Notes: generated by a model from the sequence alone, not told the origin. A stretch of DNA of 62,091 nucleotides from Oscillospiraceae bacterium (GCA_009777635.1 WRLK01000012.1:1-62091), one strand, 5' to 3'; shown: positions 1 through 9,135, counted from the first letter of the stretch. Program-made: numbers and translations.

Positions 1-116
1 ACTGTTTCGTCTGAAGCTCTTTCCATGTGCCCTCGGCATGGGACTAAACTAAATATGGTGATTTCCAGTTTTTTGTGCTTGACTGGAGGTCACTACATAA
101 CAGGAGTGTATTTATA

Positions 117-1067
117 ATGATTGACAAGTTGTATAAAAAGATCAACAAAATGCACGCCGTTTTCCTTTCAGCCTTACTTTGCCTGTTACTTATACTGCCG
201 GCCTTTGCGTCAGGCGCGCCGGATAAGGGGTACTTGATCATAGAAGACAACCCCGTACCGCTTGCGGCGGCGCAGGTACTGACTCCGACGGCGCCCGGCA
301 AGAATACGGAAAGCGGCGGCGGCGCCACGCTTGATTATTCAAACAGCTCCGAGGGTTATGTTATGGCGAAGGCTTCCGGCGGGAAGTTCAAAATACAAAT
401 TACCAAGCAGGGTGGCAAGACATATACCTACGACTTAAACGGCAAAGGAAATTACGAAACGTTTCCGCTGACAGGCGGCAACGGAAAATACAGCATCGGG
501 ATATTTAAACAGGTTTCAGGAAACCAGTACGCGCAGTCGCTTATGAAAAACATTGACGTCAAGCTGAAAAGTGCAAATCTGCCGTTTTTGTATCCCAACC
601 AGTTTGTGAACTTTAACAAAAACTCCAAAGCCGTGGCAAAGGGCGTTGAGGTTGCAAGCGGCTCAAGCAGCCAGATTGACACTGTTACGAGGGTTTACAA
701 TTTTGTAATCTCAAGCCTTACTTATGATACGGCTAAGGCTACCTCCGTACAGCCGGGTTATGTGCCGAACGTAGATTCGGTGCTTGCCGCAAGAAAAGGC
801 ATTTGCTTTGATTACGCCTCGTTGATGGCGACGATGCTGAGAACCCAGGGGATTCCCACGCGCCTTGAGGTCGGTTATGTTTCGGGCGGCGCTTACCATG
901 CCTGGATTTCCGTCTATATAAACGGCGTCGGCTGGATTAACGACGTGATTTATTTCGACGGCAAAAGCTGGAGCCTGATGGACCCGACATTTGCGTCAAG
1001 CGGAGGCGGCGCCGCCGCAAGATTCATAGGCGACGGTAAAAATTATAGCGTTCAGTTTTTATATTAA
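117..1067 (+). CDS. Exported transglutaminase-like domain protein
   Basis: Predicted secreted protein of 316 residues. A basic N-terminus followed by a hydrophobic stretch at about residues 12-32 reads as a signal peptide. The C-terminal third carries the transglutaminase-like (papain-fold) triad: C230 in GICFDYA, H261 in AYHAW and D289 in LMDPTF. Residues of about 40-150 are probably a beta-rich domain that I do not recognise. I chose the ATG at 117 over a GTG at 75 because CAGGAG lies 10 bases upstream of it and the signal peptide then begins correctly. It lies 36 bases before the pilus-type gene cluster on the same strand, so it may process or cross-link surface protein; that role is inference. 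It could equally be a protease-like member of the fold. Confidence 0.8.
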   Translation: MIDKLYKKINKMHAVFLSALLCLLLILPAFASGAPDKGYLIIEDNPVPLAAAQVLTPTAPGKNTESGGGATLDYSNSSEGYVMAKASGGKFKIQITKQGGKTYTYDLNGKGNYETFPLTGGNGKYSIGIFKQVSGNQYAQSLMKNIDVKLKSANLPFLYPNQFVNFNKNSKAVAKGVEVASGSSSQIDTVTRVYNFVISSLTYDTAKATSVQPGYVPNVDSVLAARKGICFDYASLMATMLRTQGIPTRLEVGYVSGGAYHAWISVYINGVGWINDVIYFDGKSWSLMDPTFASSGGGAAARFIGDGKNYSVQFLY

Positions 1068-1103
1068 AAGATAAAAATAGTTTAAAAATAAAGAGGTGTG
1101 GGA

Positions 1104-2162
1104 ATGGCAAACCGGACACTTACGGCGGATACTCTGTCAGCCAGCGAGCTTTCGGCGTTCTGCGCGCAAATTGCCATGATAATGAAATCAGGCATCTCCG
1201 TTGGAGAAGGTATATCCATAATGTGCGAGGATACGAAAAACCCGCAGGGACGTGAGGTTTTAGAGAAAATCCGCGAGGATATCGATACCGGCGCATCCTT
1301 TAACCAGGCGATTGCGGCTACCGGAAAGTTCCCGAAATACATGGTCGATATGTCTGAAATCGGGGAAGCCACAGGAAAACTCGACGACGTTATGGACTCC
1401 CTTTGCCTTTACTATGAGCGCGAGGAGAACATATCGAAAAACATCCGCAACGCCGTTACATACCCGCTTATCATGATTGCGATGATGATAGTCGTAATCC
1501 TTGTCCTGATCGTCAGGGTCATGCCTGTCTTCAACGAAGTTTTTATCCAGCTCGGCAGCGAGATGACGGATTTTTCGCTCGCCATCATGAACCTTGGGAT
1601 AATAATCGGGCGGTATTCGTTTGTCTTTATAGGGCTCATCGCCGTCTTCGTCGTATTATATGCCGTTTTGCGCCATACCCAAGGCGGCCGGCGGATACTT
1701 GCAAAGTGGGCGGCAAGCTTTGTCGCTACAAGAAGCTTAAACGCGAAAATCTCTTCCGGGCGGTTTGCCTCGGCGATGTCCCTCATGCTTTCAAGCGGCC
1801 TTGACACCGACCAGTCGCTCGATATGGTATACAATCTTGTCGACAACGAGTATATCCGCGGCAAAATCACGCTTTGCAAGAAACATATCTCGGAGGGCTC
1901 AACGTTTTCAGACGCGCTTGTGAAATCCGAAATGTTCACGGGTATCTACGCAAGGATGATAAACGTCGGCTTTAAAACAGGCTCGGTGGACATGGTCATG
2001 CGCAAGCTCGCAGACCGGTACGAGGAAGAGGTCGACAGCCAGATCGGAAACATCATCTCCGTGCTTGAGCCGACGCTTGTCGCGATTCTTTCCATAATCG
2101 TCGGAATGATTCTGCTGTCGGTCATGCTGCCGCTTATGGGCATCATGTCGTCAATCGGGTAG
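1104..2162 (+). CDS. Type II secretion / type IV pilus inner-membrane platform protein (GspF/PilC family)
   Basis: Polytopic membrane platform on which secretion and pilus ATPases act to extrude or retract pilin fibres. The two GspF repeats are visible: residues of about 10-120 and 210-330 each start with a cytoplasmic helical bundle and end in membrane segments (about 118-145 and 165-190 in the middle, 325-350 at the C-terminus). Length of 352 residues is close to the usual 400. The ATG at 1104 is preferred to the GTG at 1098 because AGAGG ends 7 bases upstream of it. The gene is followed after 5 bases by a pilin-like gene, and a PilT-type ATPase closes the cluster. No PilB/GspE extension ATPase or prepilin peptidase is present in the window. 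Confidence 0.88.
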   Translation: MANRTLTADTLSASELSAFCAQIAMIMKSGISVGEGISIMCEDTKNPQGREVLEKIREDIDTGASFNQAIAATGKFPKYMVDMSEIGEATGKLDDVMDSLCLYYEREENISKNIRNAVTYPLIMIAMMIVVILVLIVRVMPVFNEVFIQLGSEMTDFSLAIMNLGIIIGRYSFVFIGLIAVFVVLYAVLRHTQGGRRILAKWAASFVATRSLNAKISSGRFASAMSLMLSSGLDTDQSLDMVYNLVDNEYIRGKITLCKKHISEGSTFSDALVKSEMFTGIYARMINVGFKTGSVDMVMRKLADRYEEEVDSQIGNIISVLEPTLVAILSIIVGMILLSVMLPLMGIMSSIG

Positions 2163-2167
2163 GCCTT

Positions 2168-2590
2168 ATGAGTAACCGTTTTTCAAATAAAAAGAACGCA
2201 AACCTCGCCCTGATTCGCAGCCTTGTGCTTCCGTTGCTTGTCTTTGCGGCGGCGGGAGCGTTTTTGATGTGGGGAGTTTCCGGGCTCACAAGCCGGACTG
2301 AGCGCGAACGTCTTGCCTCCGTGGAAAACGCCGTTACGCGCGCGGCGGTTCAGGCGTATGCAATCGAAGGGCAGTATCCGTCCGGTATCGGCTATTTGCA
2401 GGAAAACTACGGGCTTTCTGTGGATTTGGATAAGTATATCGTCGAGTACCGCGTGTTTGCGTCGAATATCATGCCGTCCATCACGGTTTTGCCGAAAGAT
2501 TTTAACAGCGACTCGTTTGCATCCGCGGCTTCGGATTTCGAGGTTTTCGATGGCATGGACCCGGACATATCATGGTTTAACGGGGAATGA
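2168..2590 (+). CDS. Small single-pass pilin-like protein
   Basis: 140 residues with a short basic cytoplasmic head, one membrane segment at about residues 20-40, then an amphipathic helix (ENAVTRAAVQAYAIEG) and a small C-terminal domain. The segment AIEGQYPSGIGYLQENYGL resembles the loop after the long helix in major pseudopilins. I see no clear prepilin-peptidase site of the G/A-then-xxxxE type, so processing is uncertain. It lies 5 bases after the GspF/PilC gene and 11 bases before the next one, so cotranscription is likely. The family is not firmly recognised; a pilus subunit or accessory role is inferred from topology and position. Confidence 0.6.
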   Translation: MSNRFSNKKNANLALIRSLVLPLLVFAAAGAFLMWGVSGLTSRTERERLASVENAVTRAAVQAYAIEGQYPSGIGYLQENYGLSVDLDKYIVEYRVFASNIMPSITVLPKDFNSDSFASAASDFEVFDGMDPDISWFNGE

Positions 2591-2601
2591 GGAGGGCTTA
2601 A

Positions 2602-3108
2602 ATGTATTCGAGTTATAAGCCAAACAGCCATATGGTCGATATTATCTTTACGCTGGCGCTGTTCTGTGTTTTTGCGGCGTCGGCGCTGCTTGTCGTCCTG
2701 ATTGGCGCGAACGTGTATCAGAACACGACCGCCTCCATGAGCGACAACTTCGACACCAGAACGTCCATCACTTATATCTCGACGAAAATCCGCCAGAACG
2801 ACGCGCTTGACAGCGTGTATATGACGGAATTCAGCGGGGTTCCGGCGCTTGTTCTTCGCGAAGAAATCGGCGGGGATTTATACAATACATGGATTTACCA
2901 TTACGACGGCGAGTTAAGGGAGATTTTTGCAGCCGACGACGCCCAAGTCAGTCCCGAAAACGGACAGACTGTCATGTCTGTGCCGAACCTTATGATTGAG
3001 CGCCTTAGCGTCAATATGTTCCGGATTACCACGGTCGACAGCCGCGGCCGCCGCGCCGGCATGATTATAAGCCCGCGCTGTATTGTTCCCATAGGCTCAA
3101 CCGTATAA
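2602..3108 (+). CDS. DUF4860-like membrane-anchored protein of the pilus cluster
   Basis: 168 residues with one N-terminal membrane segment (about residues 12-36) and an extracytoplasmic domain. The stretch TSITYISTKIRQND, followed by a beta-rich domain ending in GRRAGMIISPR, matches what I remember of the DUF4860 family, which occurs in clostridial pilus-like operons. Function is unknown; the topology is that of a minor pilin or pseudopilin. A GAGG Shine-Dalgarno site at 2590-2593 precedes the ATG. Spacing of 11 bases on either side supports one operon with the flanking pilin-like genes. Confidence 0.6.
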   Translation: MYSSYKPNSHMVDIIFTLALFCVFAASALLVVLIGANVYQNTTASMSDNFDTRTSITYISTKIRQNDALDSVYMTEFSGVPALVLREEIGGDLYNTWIYHYDGELREIFAADDAQVSPENGQTVMSVPNLMIERLSVNMFRITTVDSRGRRAGMIISPRCIVPIGSTV

Positions 3109-3119
3109 AGGAGCGTCTT

Positions 3120-3596
3120 ATGACTACTACAACCATTGTGCGAAATAATACAAAGTCAAAATCGGCGCTGTTCCTGCTTGAGCTGGTGATTGCGATTGCT
3201 TTCCTGGCGCTTTCAAGCGTGATATGTATCCGGTTTTTCGTAGCGGCGCACACAATAAGCCGGCAAGCCTCGGACTTAAATATGGCGGTTATCCAAACGC
3301 AATCCGTCGCGGAGGTCTTTAAGGCGTCCGGGGGCGACCGCGCTAAAATTGAAGACACGCTAAACCCCTCCATCGGGGAATGCGGCGCGTACCAGGTATT
3401 TTTTGACGCGGACTGGCAGCCTTTGCCGTCCGGCGACCATTCCGTATACAGCGTGAATTTTACGGTTGAATCGGAAGGCTCGATTGATACGGCGGAGATT
3501 TCGGCATGGAACAATACGCCCGGCGCCGACGGGAACGGCAGGGAAATCTATTCGCTTACCGCAAAAATATATTCGGGACAGGTGGTGCTCCGATGA
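3120..3596 (+). CDS. Prepilin-like protein with N-terminal methylation-type segment
   Basis: 158 residues. After a basic leader (TTIVRNNTKSKSA) comes the hydrophobic segment LFLLELVIAIAFLAL, which resembles the class III signal and helix of type IV prepilins, including a glutamate near the start of the hydrophobic run as E5 of mature pilins. The residue before the presumed cleavage point is not a clear glycine, so peptidase processing is plausible rather than certain. A long helix (RQASDLNMAVIQTQSVAEVF) and a beta-rich C-terminal domain follow, as in type I pseudopilins. It overlaps the next gene by 4 bases (ATGA), indicating translational coupling. Confidence 0.65.
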   Translation: MTTTTIVRNNTKSKSALFLLELVIAIAFLALSSVICIRFFVAAHTISRQASDLNMAVIQTQSVAEVFKASGGDRAKIEDTLNPSIGECGAYQVFFDADWQPLPSGDHSVYSVNFTVESEGSIDTAEISAWNNTPGADGNGREIYSLTAKIYSGQVVLR

Positions 3597-4096
3597 GCTC
3601 AAAACGTTCTTCCGCAGGTACCGGCGTTTCTGTCGGAGGCTCGTCGATCCTCTTGATTTTTGTATTGCTGGCCCTCACGACGTTTGCCGTCCTCTCGCTT
3701 GTGTCGGCCGTCGCCGACAGGAACTTAACCGATAAATCGGCGCTTGCAGCTACCCAGTATTACGAAGCCGACTCGAAAGCCGAAGAAATCCTTGCAAGGA
3801 TCGGCGCGGCGCTTGGCAGCATTTCCGGCAACGGCGAGGACGCTTTCTACAGCGAAGCGGGCCCGGTTCTTTTTGCGATTGACGCGCCTATCCTCATCGA
3901 CGGCAATAAGGTCAGTTACGCGGTTCCTTTAAATGATTCGCAGGAGCTTCGTGTATCCCTGACGCTTGCGTATTCATCCTCCCCGAAGTTGTTTGAGATA
4001 AACGAGTGGAAAGTCGTCAACACCGGCGAATGGCATCCGGAGGAGGAAAGCCTGAACCTATGGACGGGAAGCGAGAATTTTGTTATAATTGGATAA
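3593..4096 (+). CDS. Small single-pass protein of the pilus cluster (PilX-like topology)
   Basis: 167 residues from an ATG that overlaps the stop codon of the preceding gene (ATGA). A short basic head and GGSSILLIFVLLALTTFAVL form one membrane segment, followed by a helix (ATQYYEADSKAEEILARI) and a beta-rich tail. The glycine/serine followed by a hydrophobic run and a surface helix resembles minor pilins of the PilX type, but no family is recognised with confidence. A longer in-frame reading starting at 3506 would sit inside the upstream gene and is rejected because of the overlap start. It is followed by a 42-base gap and the ATPase gene. Confidence 0.55.
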   Translation: MSSKRSSAGTGVSVGGSSILLIFVLLALTTFAVLSLVSAVADRNLTDKSALAATQYYEADSKAEEILARIGAALGSISGNGEDAFYSEAGPVLFAIDAPILIDGNKVSYAVPLNDSQELRVSLTLAYSSSPKLFEINEWKVVNTGEWHPEEESLNLWTGSENFVIIG

Positions 4097-4138
4097 AGAA
4101 CCTTTATTGATATAAAAAATTTTGCGGAGGCTGAGCAG

Positions 4139-5203
4139 TTGGAGACGAAAGATATTTTACAGGACGCCGTCGAGCAGGGCTCTTCCGATATTTTTATTGT
4201 GGCGGGACGTCCGGTAACTTACAAAATCAACGGAAACCTTGTTGTCTGCGGAGACAACGCGCTCATGCCCGACGAAACCGAAAAAATGGTGCGCGATATT
4301 TACGACCTTGCGGGCAGGCGCAACCCCGCGCCCGCCATCAATGAAGGCGACGATGACTTTTCGTTTGCGCTCAAGGGCGTATCGCGCTTTCGCGTGTCGG
4401 CCTACAAACAGCGCGGCTCGCTTGCCGCCGTTATCCGCGTGGTTAACTTTGATCTTCCCGACCCCACCACCCTCGGTATACCGCAAACCGTGCTCAATCT
4501 TTCAAGCCGCACAAAAGGGCTGATCCTTGTTACCGGCCCCGCCGGAAGCGGTAAATCCACGACCCTCGCCTGCCTTATAAATAAAATCAACAACGAGCGC
4601 TGCGGTCATATCATAACGCTCGAAGACCCGCTTGAATACCTGCACCGGCATAACCTGAGCATTGTTTCGCAGCGCGAGATCGACTCCGACACCGTAAGCT
4701 ACATCCATGCACTGCGCGCGTCCCTGCGCCAGTCCCCGGACGTAATCCTGCTCGGCGAAATGCGCGACTCCGAAACGATAAACGTCGCCATGACGGCCGC
4801 GGAAACAGGCCACCTTGTCATCTCAACGCTGCACACGCTGGGGGCCGCGAGCACAATCGACAGAATCATCGACGCGTTCCCGCCAAATCAGCAGCATCAA
4901 ATCAGAATTCAGCTTTCGATGGCGTTACAGGCCGTCATCTCCCAGCAGCTTGTGCCGACTGCCGATAATCGCGAGGTCCCCGCTTTTGAGATTATGATTG
5001 CGAACAATGCGGTTCGCAACATGATACGCGAATCGAAGATACACCAGATCGACACCGTGATACATTCCTCCGCTTCCGACGGCATGGTCGCGATGGACGC
5101 AAGCCTTCTCGACCTTTACAAAAAGGGGATTATCAGCGGCAAAGACGCCGTTTTATACAGCTCGAACCAGGAAATGATGTCAAAGCGGATCGACGGGCGC
5201 TGA
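4139..5203 (+). CDS. pilT: PilT-type retraction ATPase
   Basis: Hexameric cytoplasmic ATPase expected to power pilus disassembly or fibre dynamics. Walker A is GPAGSGKST at residues 133-141, the Asp box is ITLEDPLEY, Walker B is DVILLGEMRD, and the His box is TGHLVISTLHT. The PilT-specific C-terminal signature is present as AVRNMIRESK followed by GMVAMDASL. At 354 residues it matches PilT and lacks the long N-terminal region and zinc site of PilB/GspE. The start is a TTG preceded 8 bases upstream by GCGGAGG at 4124-4130. It closes the pilus cluster and is followed by a clear terminator. No extension ATPase is seen beside it, which is unusual because PilT normally works with PilB. Confidence 0.88.
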   Translation: METKDILQDAVEQGSSDIFIVAGRPVTYKINGNLVVCGDNALMPDETEKMVRDIYDLAGRRNPAPAINEGDDDFSFALKGVSRFRVSAYKQRGSLAAVIRVVNFDLPDPTTLGIPQTVLNLSSRTKGLILVTGPAGSGKSTTLACLINKINNERCGHIITLEDPLEYLHRHNLSIVSQREIDSDTVSYIHALRASLRQSPDVILLGEMRDSETINVAMTAAETGHLVISTLHTLGAASTIDRIIDAFPPNQQHQIRIQLSMALQAVISQQLVPTADNREVPAFEIMIANNAVRNMIRESKIHQIDTVIHSSASDGMVAMDASLLDLYKKGIISGKDAVLYSSNQEMMSKRIDGR

Positions 5204-5217
5204 CGTTTAAACCGATA

Positions 5218-5253
5218 CAGGGATTGTTCGCGTTGCGAGCAATCCCTGTTTTT
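5218..5253 (+). terminator. Intrinsic terminator after pilT
   Basis: A 9-bp perfect stem CAGGGATTG / CAATCCCTG (5218-5226 with 5240-5248) is followed by TTTTT. It ends the pilus-type cluster. Confidence 0.85.
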
Positions 5254-5320
5254 ATATAACTCGTTTACATGTTTATATATGTTATTATACATATTGCACT
5301 GAACAATCGCGTTATTTCAA

Positions 5321-7672
5321 TCATTGGAAATCTTCCAGCGCGGTTTTAAGCTCCTTGGTTGTATCTATCATGCGCATATGCGACCAGAATTTCGGGTACA
5401 TGGCCTTGTATTTTTCCGTCCCGAAACGGCAGTCAATGAGCAGTACAAGCCCATAGTCGTCCTCGGAGCGTATGACGCGCCCGGCGGCCTGAAGCACCTT
5501 GTTCATACCCGGAAAAACATAGGCGTAATCATATCCCCAGCCGTTTGTGGCGCCATCGAAGTAATCCCTGATTAAGTCTTGCCGCAGCGAAATTTTCGGC
5601 AGTCCGACCCCGACGATCACAGAGCCGATGAGCCTTTCGCCTTTTAAGTCTATCCCCTCGGAAAAAATGCCGCCCATCACGCAAAACCCCACGAGCGTTT
5701 CGGTGTTTTCCGCATCAAAGTTTTTAAGAAAATTCACCCGTGAATCCTCGTCCATTTGTCTGTCCTGTATTATCGTCGCGATGTCGGGAAAGCGGCTCGT
5801 GAAAACCTCCGACACCTGGCTCAAATATTCAAACGACGGGAAGTACGCCATGTAATTCCCTCGCTTTTTTGAAACCGCCGCATAAATCGCCTCGGCGACC
5901 GGCGTTAAGCTTTTGGGCCTGTCCACGTACTTTGTGGAAATCCCACGGTGCGCGATGAGCATCAGCTTTTCGCTGTCAAACGGCGAATTTAGCGCAATCA
6001 TTCCGTCAAGTTCATCCCCGCCCAAAATTTCGCGGTGATACGGCAATGGAGTCAGTGTCGCCGAGAAAATGATTCCCGACTTCGCGAGTGACAACCGCTT
6101 TTCGATAATCCTTGAGGGGTCAAGGCAAAACAGCGTATACTTCATGTCGCGCCCGAACGCTTCTGTGATCGCGGCATAACGCTCGTCAAAAAGCTCCGAG
6201 ATATTCAAATATTCAAGCGCGCCAAAATAAACCTTGAGAAGGTTCTCCTGAAGCGGATGCTGGGTGTTTCTCTCTTCAGCAAGCCATTCATCGCAGGCCT
6301 GCGTGAGCTTGTACACAGCCTCCGCAAGAAGCTCGTCCTGCGTGTCGCCGGTGACTTCCCTTTTGTCGTGCAAAGCCTCACGCAACGCGTTCAGCCGTTT
6401 GTTTACAGCTGTAATAGAACGGCGCACTCCGGCCGCCACCTTGGTTTTATCCTTGATCTCCGATTTTAACGCGGAAAGGTCCGATTTTCTCAGAGACGCC
6501 GTATACATATCCCGCACGCGGTCGGCAAGGTTATGCGCTTCATCGATAAGAAACACATAGTCTCCCGGCTCTGTGAAAAAGCGCTTTAGGTAAACAACCG
6601 GGTCAAAAACATGGTTGTAATCGCAGACAATCAAATCCACCCACAACGTAAGGTCTAGCGCCGTTTCGAACGGACAAACACGGTGTTTTTCGCAGTATTC
6701 AAGGATTACATCCGGCGTGATAAGATCGTTGTTTTCGATCAAATCAAGTATCGCCCCGTTGACTCTGTCATAATGTCCTCGCGCGTATCTGCAATTAACC
6801 GGATTGCAATTTATATTATCATTCGTGCAAATTTTCTCCTTGGCGCGAAGACTGACCGTCTTTAAGCGAAGCTTGTTTTCCATCAGCAGCCGCATTGCGT
6901 CTTCAGCAACTGCGCGTGTTACTGTTTTCGCCGTTAGGTAAAACAATTTCCCCGCTTTCCCCTCCCCCACGGCCTTCACGGCGGGGAATAACACCGCCAG
7001 CGTTTTACCGATGCCTGTCGGCGCCTGTGCGTATAGCTTTTTGCCTTTTTCAATCGCGCGGTAAGCGGCAACGGCCATTTCGCGTTGCCCTTTACGGTAA
7101 GCATCAAAAGGGAACGCCATTTCCCGGGCGCTGTTGTTTCTGATTTTCGCCCATTCAAATTCAAATCGGAATAACTCGCTATATTTATTAATTAACTCGT
7201 TAAAGTATTTAATTATATCATCAAGCGAATAATCAGTGCTGAACCGTTCCAGTTCTCCGGTTTCAAGCTGGTAATATGTGAGCTGCACCGTTATTTTTGG
7301 CGGTTTTACCGTCATCCCGGAGCACAACATCATCGCATAGCACTTTGCCTGTCCCTCATGCTGTCCGCGCTGCGCATAAAGCCGGGAAAGCTCCAGCGTC
7401 GTCGTCTTTATCTCGTCGACGGTTATGCTGCCGTCGCTGTGCGTTATCACGCCGTCGGCACGTCCCGAAATCAGGACAGGTATACCGTTAATCTCGGTTT
7501 CCATGCTCAAATTAACTTCGCTTTTGTAGTTCTTCCCCATTGATTTTTGCAGCTTGCGATGCGCCTTAGCGCCCTTTTGCATCACGCCCGATTCAACAAA
7601 ACGGTTGTCAATATCACCACCGCGAAGCGTAAGCTCCACGATTTTGCGTATGCTCAGCTTAATTGGCTCCAC
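5321..7672 (-). CDS. XPD/DinG-like Fe-S superfamily 2 helicase with N-terminal PD-(D/E)XK-like domain
   Basis: 783-residue DNA helicase. Residues of about 1-150 resemble a RecB/Cas4-type nuclease domain (GRADGVI, then ITVDEIKTT). The helicase core follows: Walker A APTGIGKT, four cysteines (CTNDNINC, NCRYARG, VCPFE) between motifs Ia and II that could hold a 4Fe-4S cluster as in XPD and DinG, and the DEAH box in FLIDEAHNLADR. The C-terminal half has SATLTP and the arginine motif QAAGRVIRS of the second RecA-like domain. The start is GTG with AGGTGA 5-6 bases upstream. It is a single-gene unit divergent from dacF and probably acts in DNA repair; the exact substrate is unknown. Comparable fused proteins occur in other Clostridia. 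Confidence 0.85.
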   Translation of the reverse strand: MEPIKLSIRKIVELTLRGGDIDNRFVESGVMQKGAKAHRKLQKSMGKNYKSEVNLSMETEINGIPVLISGRADGVITHSDGSITVDEIKTTTLELSRLYAQRGQHEGQAKCYAMMLCSGMTVKPPKITVQLTYYQLETGELERFSTDYSLDDIIKYFNELINKYSELFRFEFEWAKIRNNSAREMAFPFDAYRKGQREMAVAAYRAIEKGKKLYAQAPTGIGKTLAVLFPAVKAVGEGKAGKLFYLTAKTVTRAVAEDAMRLLMENKLRLKTVSLRAKEKICTNDNINCNPVNCRYARGHYDRVNGAILDLIENNDLITPDVILEYCEKHRVCPFETALDLTLWVDLIVCDYNHVFDPVVYLKRFFTEPGDYVFLIDEAHNLADRVRDMYTASLRKSDLSALKSEIKDKTKVAAGVRRSITAVNKRLNALREALHDKREVTGDTQDELLAEAVYKLTQACDEWLAEERNTQHPLQENLLKVYFGALEYLNISELFDERYAAITEAFGRDMKYTLFCLDPSRIIEKRLSLAKSGIIFSATLTPLPYHREILGGDELDGMIALNSPFDSEKLMLIAHRGISTKYVDRPKSLTPVAEAIYAAVSKKRGNYMAYFPSFEYLSQVSEVFTSRFPDIATIIQDRQMDEDSRVNFLKNFDAENTETLVGFCVMGGIFSEGIDLKGERLIGSVIVGVGLPKISLRQDLIRDYFDGATNGWGYDYAYVFPGMNKVLQAAGRVIRSEDDYGLVLLIDCRFGTEKYKAMYPKFWSHMRMIDTTKELKTALEDFQ

Positions 7673-7706
7673 TTAATCACCTGCTATATTTGTTCACAGA
7701 ACCTTG

Positions 7707-7735
7707 TTGAATCTTTTAAAAAATAATTATATACT
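7707..7735 (+). promoter_or_regulatory. Vegetative-type promoter of the PBP5-type carboxypeptidase gene
   Basis: TTGAAT at 7707-7712, a 17-base AT-rich spacer and TATACT at 7730-7735. It lies 24 bases upstream of the GTG start at 7759 and close to the GGGGGGAGG ribosome-binding site. Confidence 0.65.
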
Positions 7736-7758
7736 AAAACGATGGGGGGAGGATTGCC

Positions 7759-9135
7759 GTGATAAAATATTACGCGCTGTTTTTGGCGGCAGTTCTTGCG
7801 TTTTTATGTTTTCCCGTATGGTCTGCCGCGCTTACGGTAAATGAGATCGATTCCGAGGCCGCGGTGCTGCTTGACGCCGATACGGGCCAGGTTTTATTCG
7901 AGAAAAACTCGCATCGGATTATGAATCCCGCAAGCACCACAAAAATCATGACCGGGCTGCTTATCACCGAGCTTTGCGATATGGACGACTTGGCTGTGGT
8001 GACAAAAACAGCGCTTGCAATCGACGAGTGGAACAGCGCGAACATCGCGCTAATCGAGGGCGAGGAACTGGCCGTGGGCGATCTTTTGTACGGTATTATG
8101 CTGCCATCCGCAAACGACGCGTCAAATGTGCTCGCGGAGCACGCCGCAGGAAGCCAGTCCGGCTTCGCCGAGCTTATGACACAGCGTGCGATGCTCATCG
8201 GCGCGATTGATACCCGGTTTCAAAACGCGCACGGCCTGACTGAGGAAGGCCATTACACAACGGCGTATGATATGGCGCTTATTACGCGCGAGGCTGTAAA
8301 AAGCCCGCTGTTTATGAAGTATTTCGGCGCCCCGTCGCATGTGATACCGCCCACGAACCTTCAGCCGCACGAGCGTTTCTTAGGCAACTTTCAGTATATG
8401 CTTGTACCAGAATCCAATTTTTACGACCCGTATGTTACGGGCGGCAAGATTGGATACACCTACGCGGCGCGGCATACAATGAGCACGATAAAAGTAAAAC
8501 ACGGACGTGCTCTTATCGCGGTGGTTTTTGGTGCTCCCGACCGCGACGCGAAGTTCTACGACACGGAAAAGCTGTTCGATTTCGGCATGTACGAATTTAT
8601 TGATTTTGAAATGCCAAAAAATGAGGTTGGCTTCGAGGCGGAAATCATAAGCGCAAACGGCGGCTCCGGACCGATTGTATTTCATGCCGATACGGATTTT
8701 AAAGCATTGTTACATAAAAGTATCGACCCCGGCTCCGTTCGTATCAAGTATTCGCATGAGGGGCCGTTTAGACCGGGCGAAAACATTGAATCATACGCTT
8801 ATTTCAGTATAAGCCCTGGGAATCCGGCGGTGCCGGACTTGCTTGGCGTCGTGAAGCTCACGGCGGATTACTCAGGTTTTATTCGCTCAAACGATGTATT
8901 TGAGCGCATTAACACCATGATTTCGCGCGAGACTATAAGCAGCTGGTGGTTCTTCCCGCTTATGGTTCTGTTGTTTGCCGCCTTGGCCGCCACAATCCTT
9001 TTCATCACGGTACAGATAAGTAAATATCTGCGCATGAAGCACCGCAACGAAAGGCTGCAGAGGCTGAAAAGGAACCGCGAGGCTTACCGCGAATCACTGT
9101 CGGCATTGTATCGTGATACACAAAATCCCCGGTGA
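7759..9135 (+). CDS. D-alanyl-D-alanine carboxypeptidase (PBP5/DacF type) with altered KTG motif
   Basis: 458-residue exported penicillin-binding protein that would trim the terminal D-Ala from peptidoglycan stem peptides. There is a signal peptide at about residues 1-24, the SxxK active site S59-TT-K62, and the SxN motif S117-AN. The third motif, normally KTG, reads K230-I-G within VTGGKIGYT. A C-terminal hydrophobic anchor at about residues 395-420 is followed by a strongly basic tail, as in membrane-bound PBP5 family members. The GTG start has GGGGGGAGG 6 bases upstream. A second homologue with a canonical KTG lies at 31894. The altered motif raises the possibility of changed activity. Confidence 0.85.
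   Translation: MIKYYALFLAAVLAFLCFPVWSAALTVNEIDSEAAVLLDADTGQVLFEKNSHRIMNPASTTKIMTGLLITELCDMDDLAVVTKTALAIDEWNSANIALIEGEELAVGDLLYGIMLPSANDASNVLAEHAAGSQSGFAELMTQRAMLIGAIDTRFQNAHGLTEEGHYTTAYDMALITREAVKSPLFMKYFGAPSHVIPPTNLQPHERFLGNFQYMLVPESNFYDPYVTGGKIGYTYAARHTMSTIKVKHGRALIAVVFGAPDRDAKFYDTEKLFDFGMYEFIDFEMPKNEVGFEAEIISANGGSGPIVFHADTDFKALLHKSIDPGSVRIKYSHEGPFRPGENIESYAYFSISPGNPAVPDLLGVVKLTADYSGFIRSNDVFERINTMISRETISSWWFFPLMVLLFAALAATILFITVQISKYLRMKHRNERLQRLKRNREAYRESLSALYRDTQNPR

Noticed and set aside
1-116. End of an upstream gene or promoter at the left edge
   Set aside because: No ORF end with conserved sequence and no promoter with acceptable hexamers is visible in the first 116 bases.
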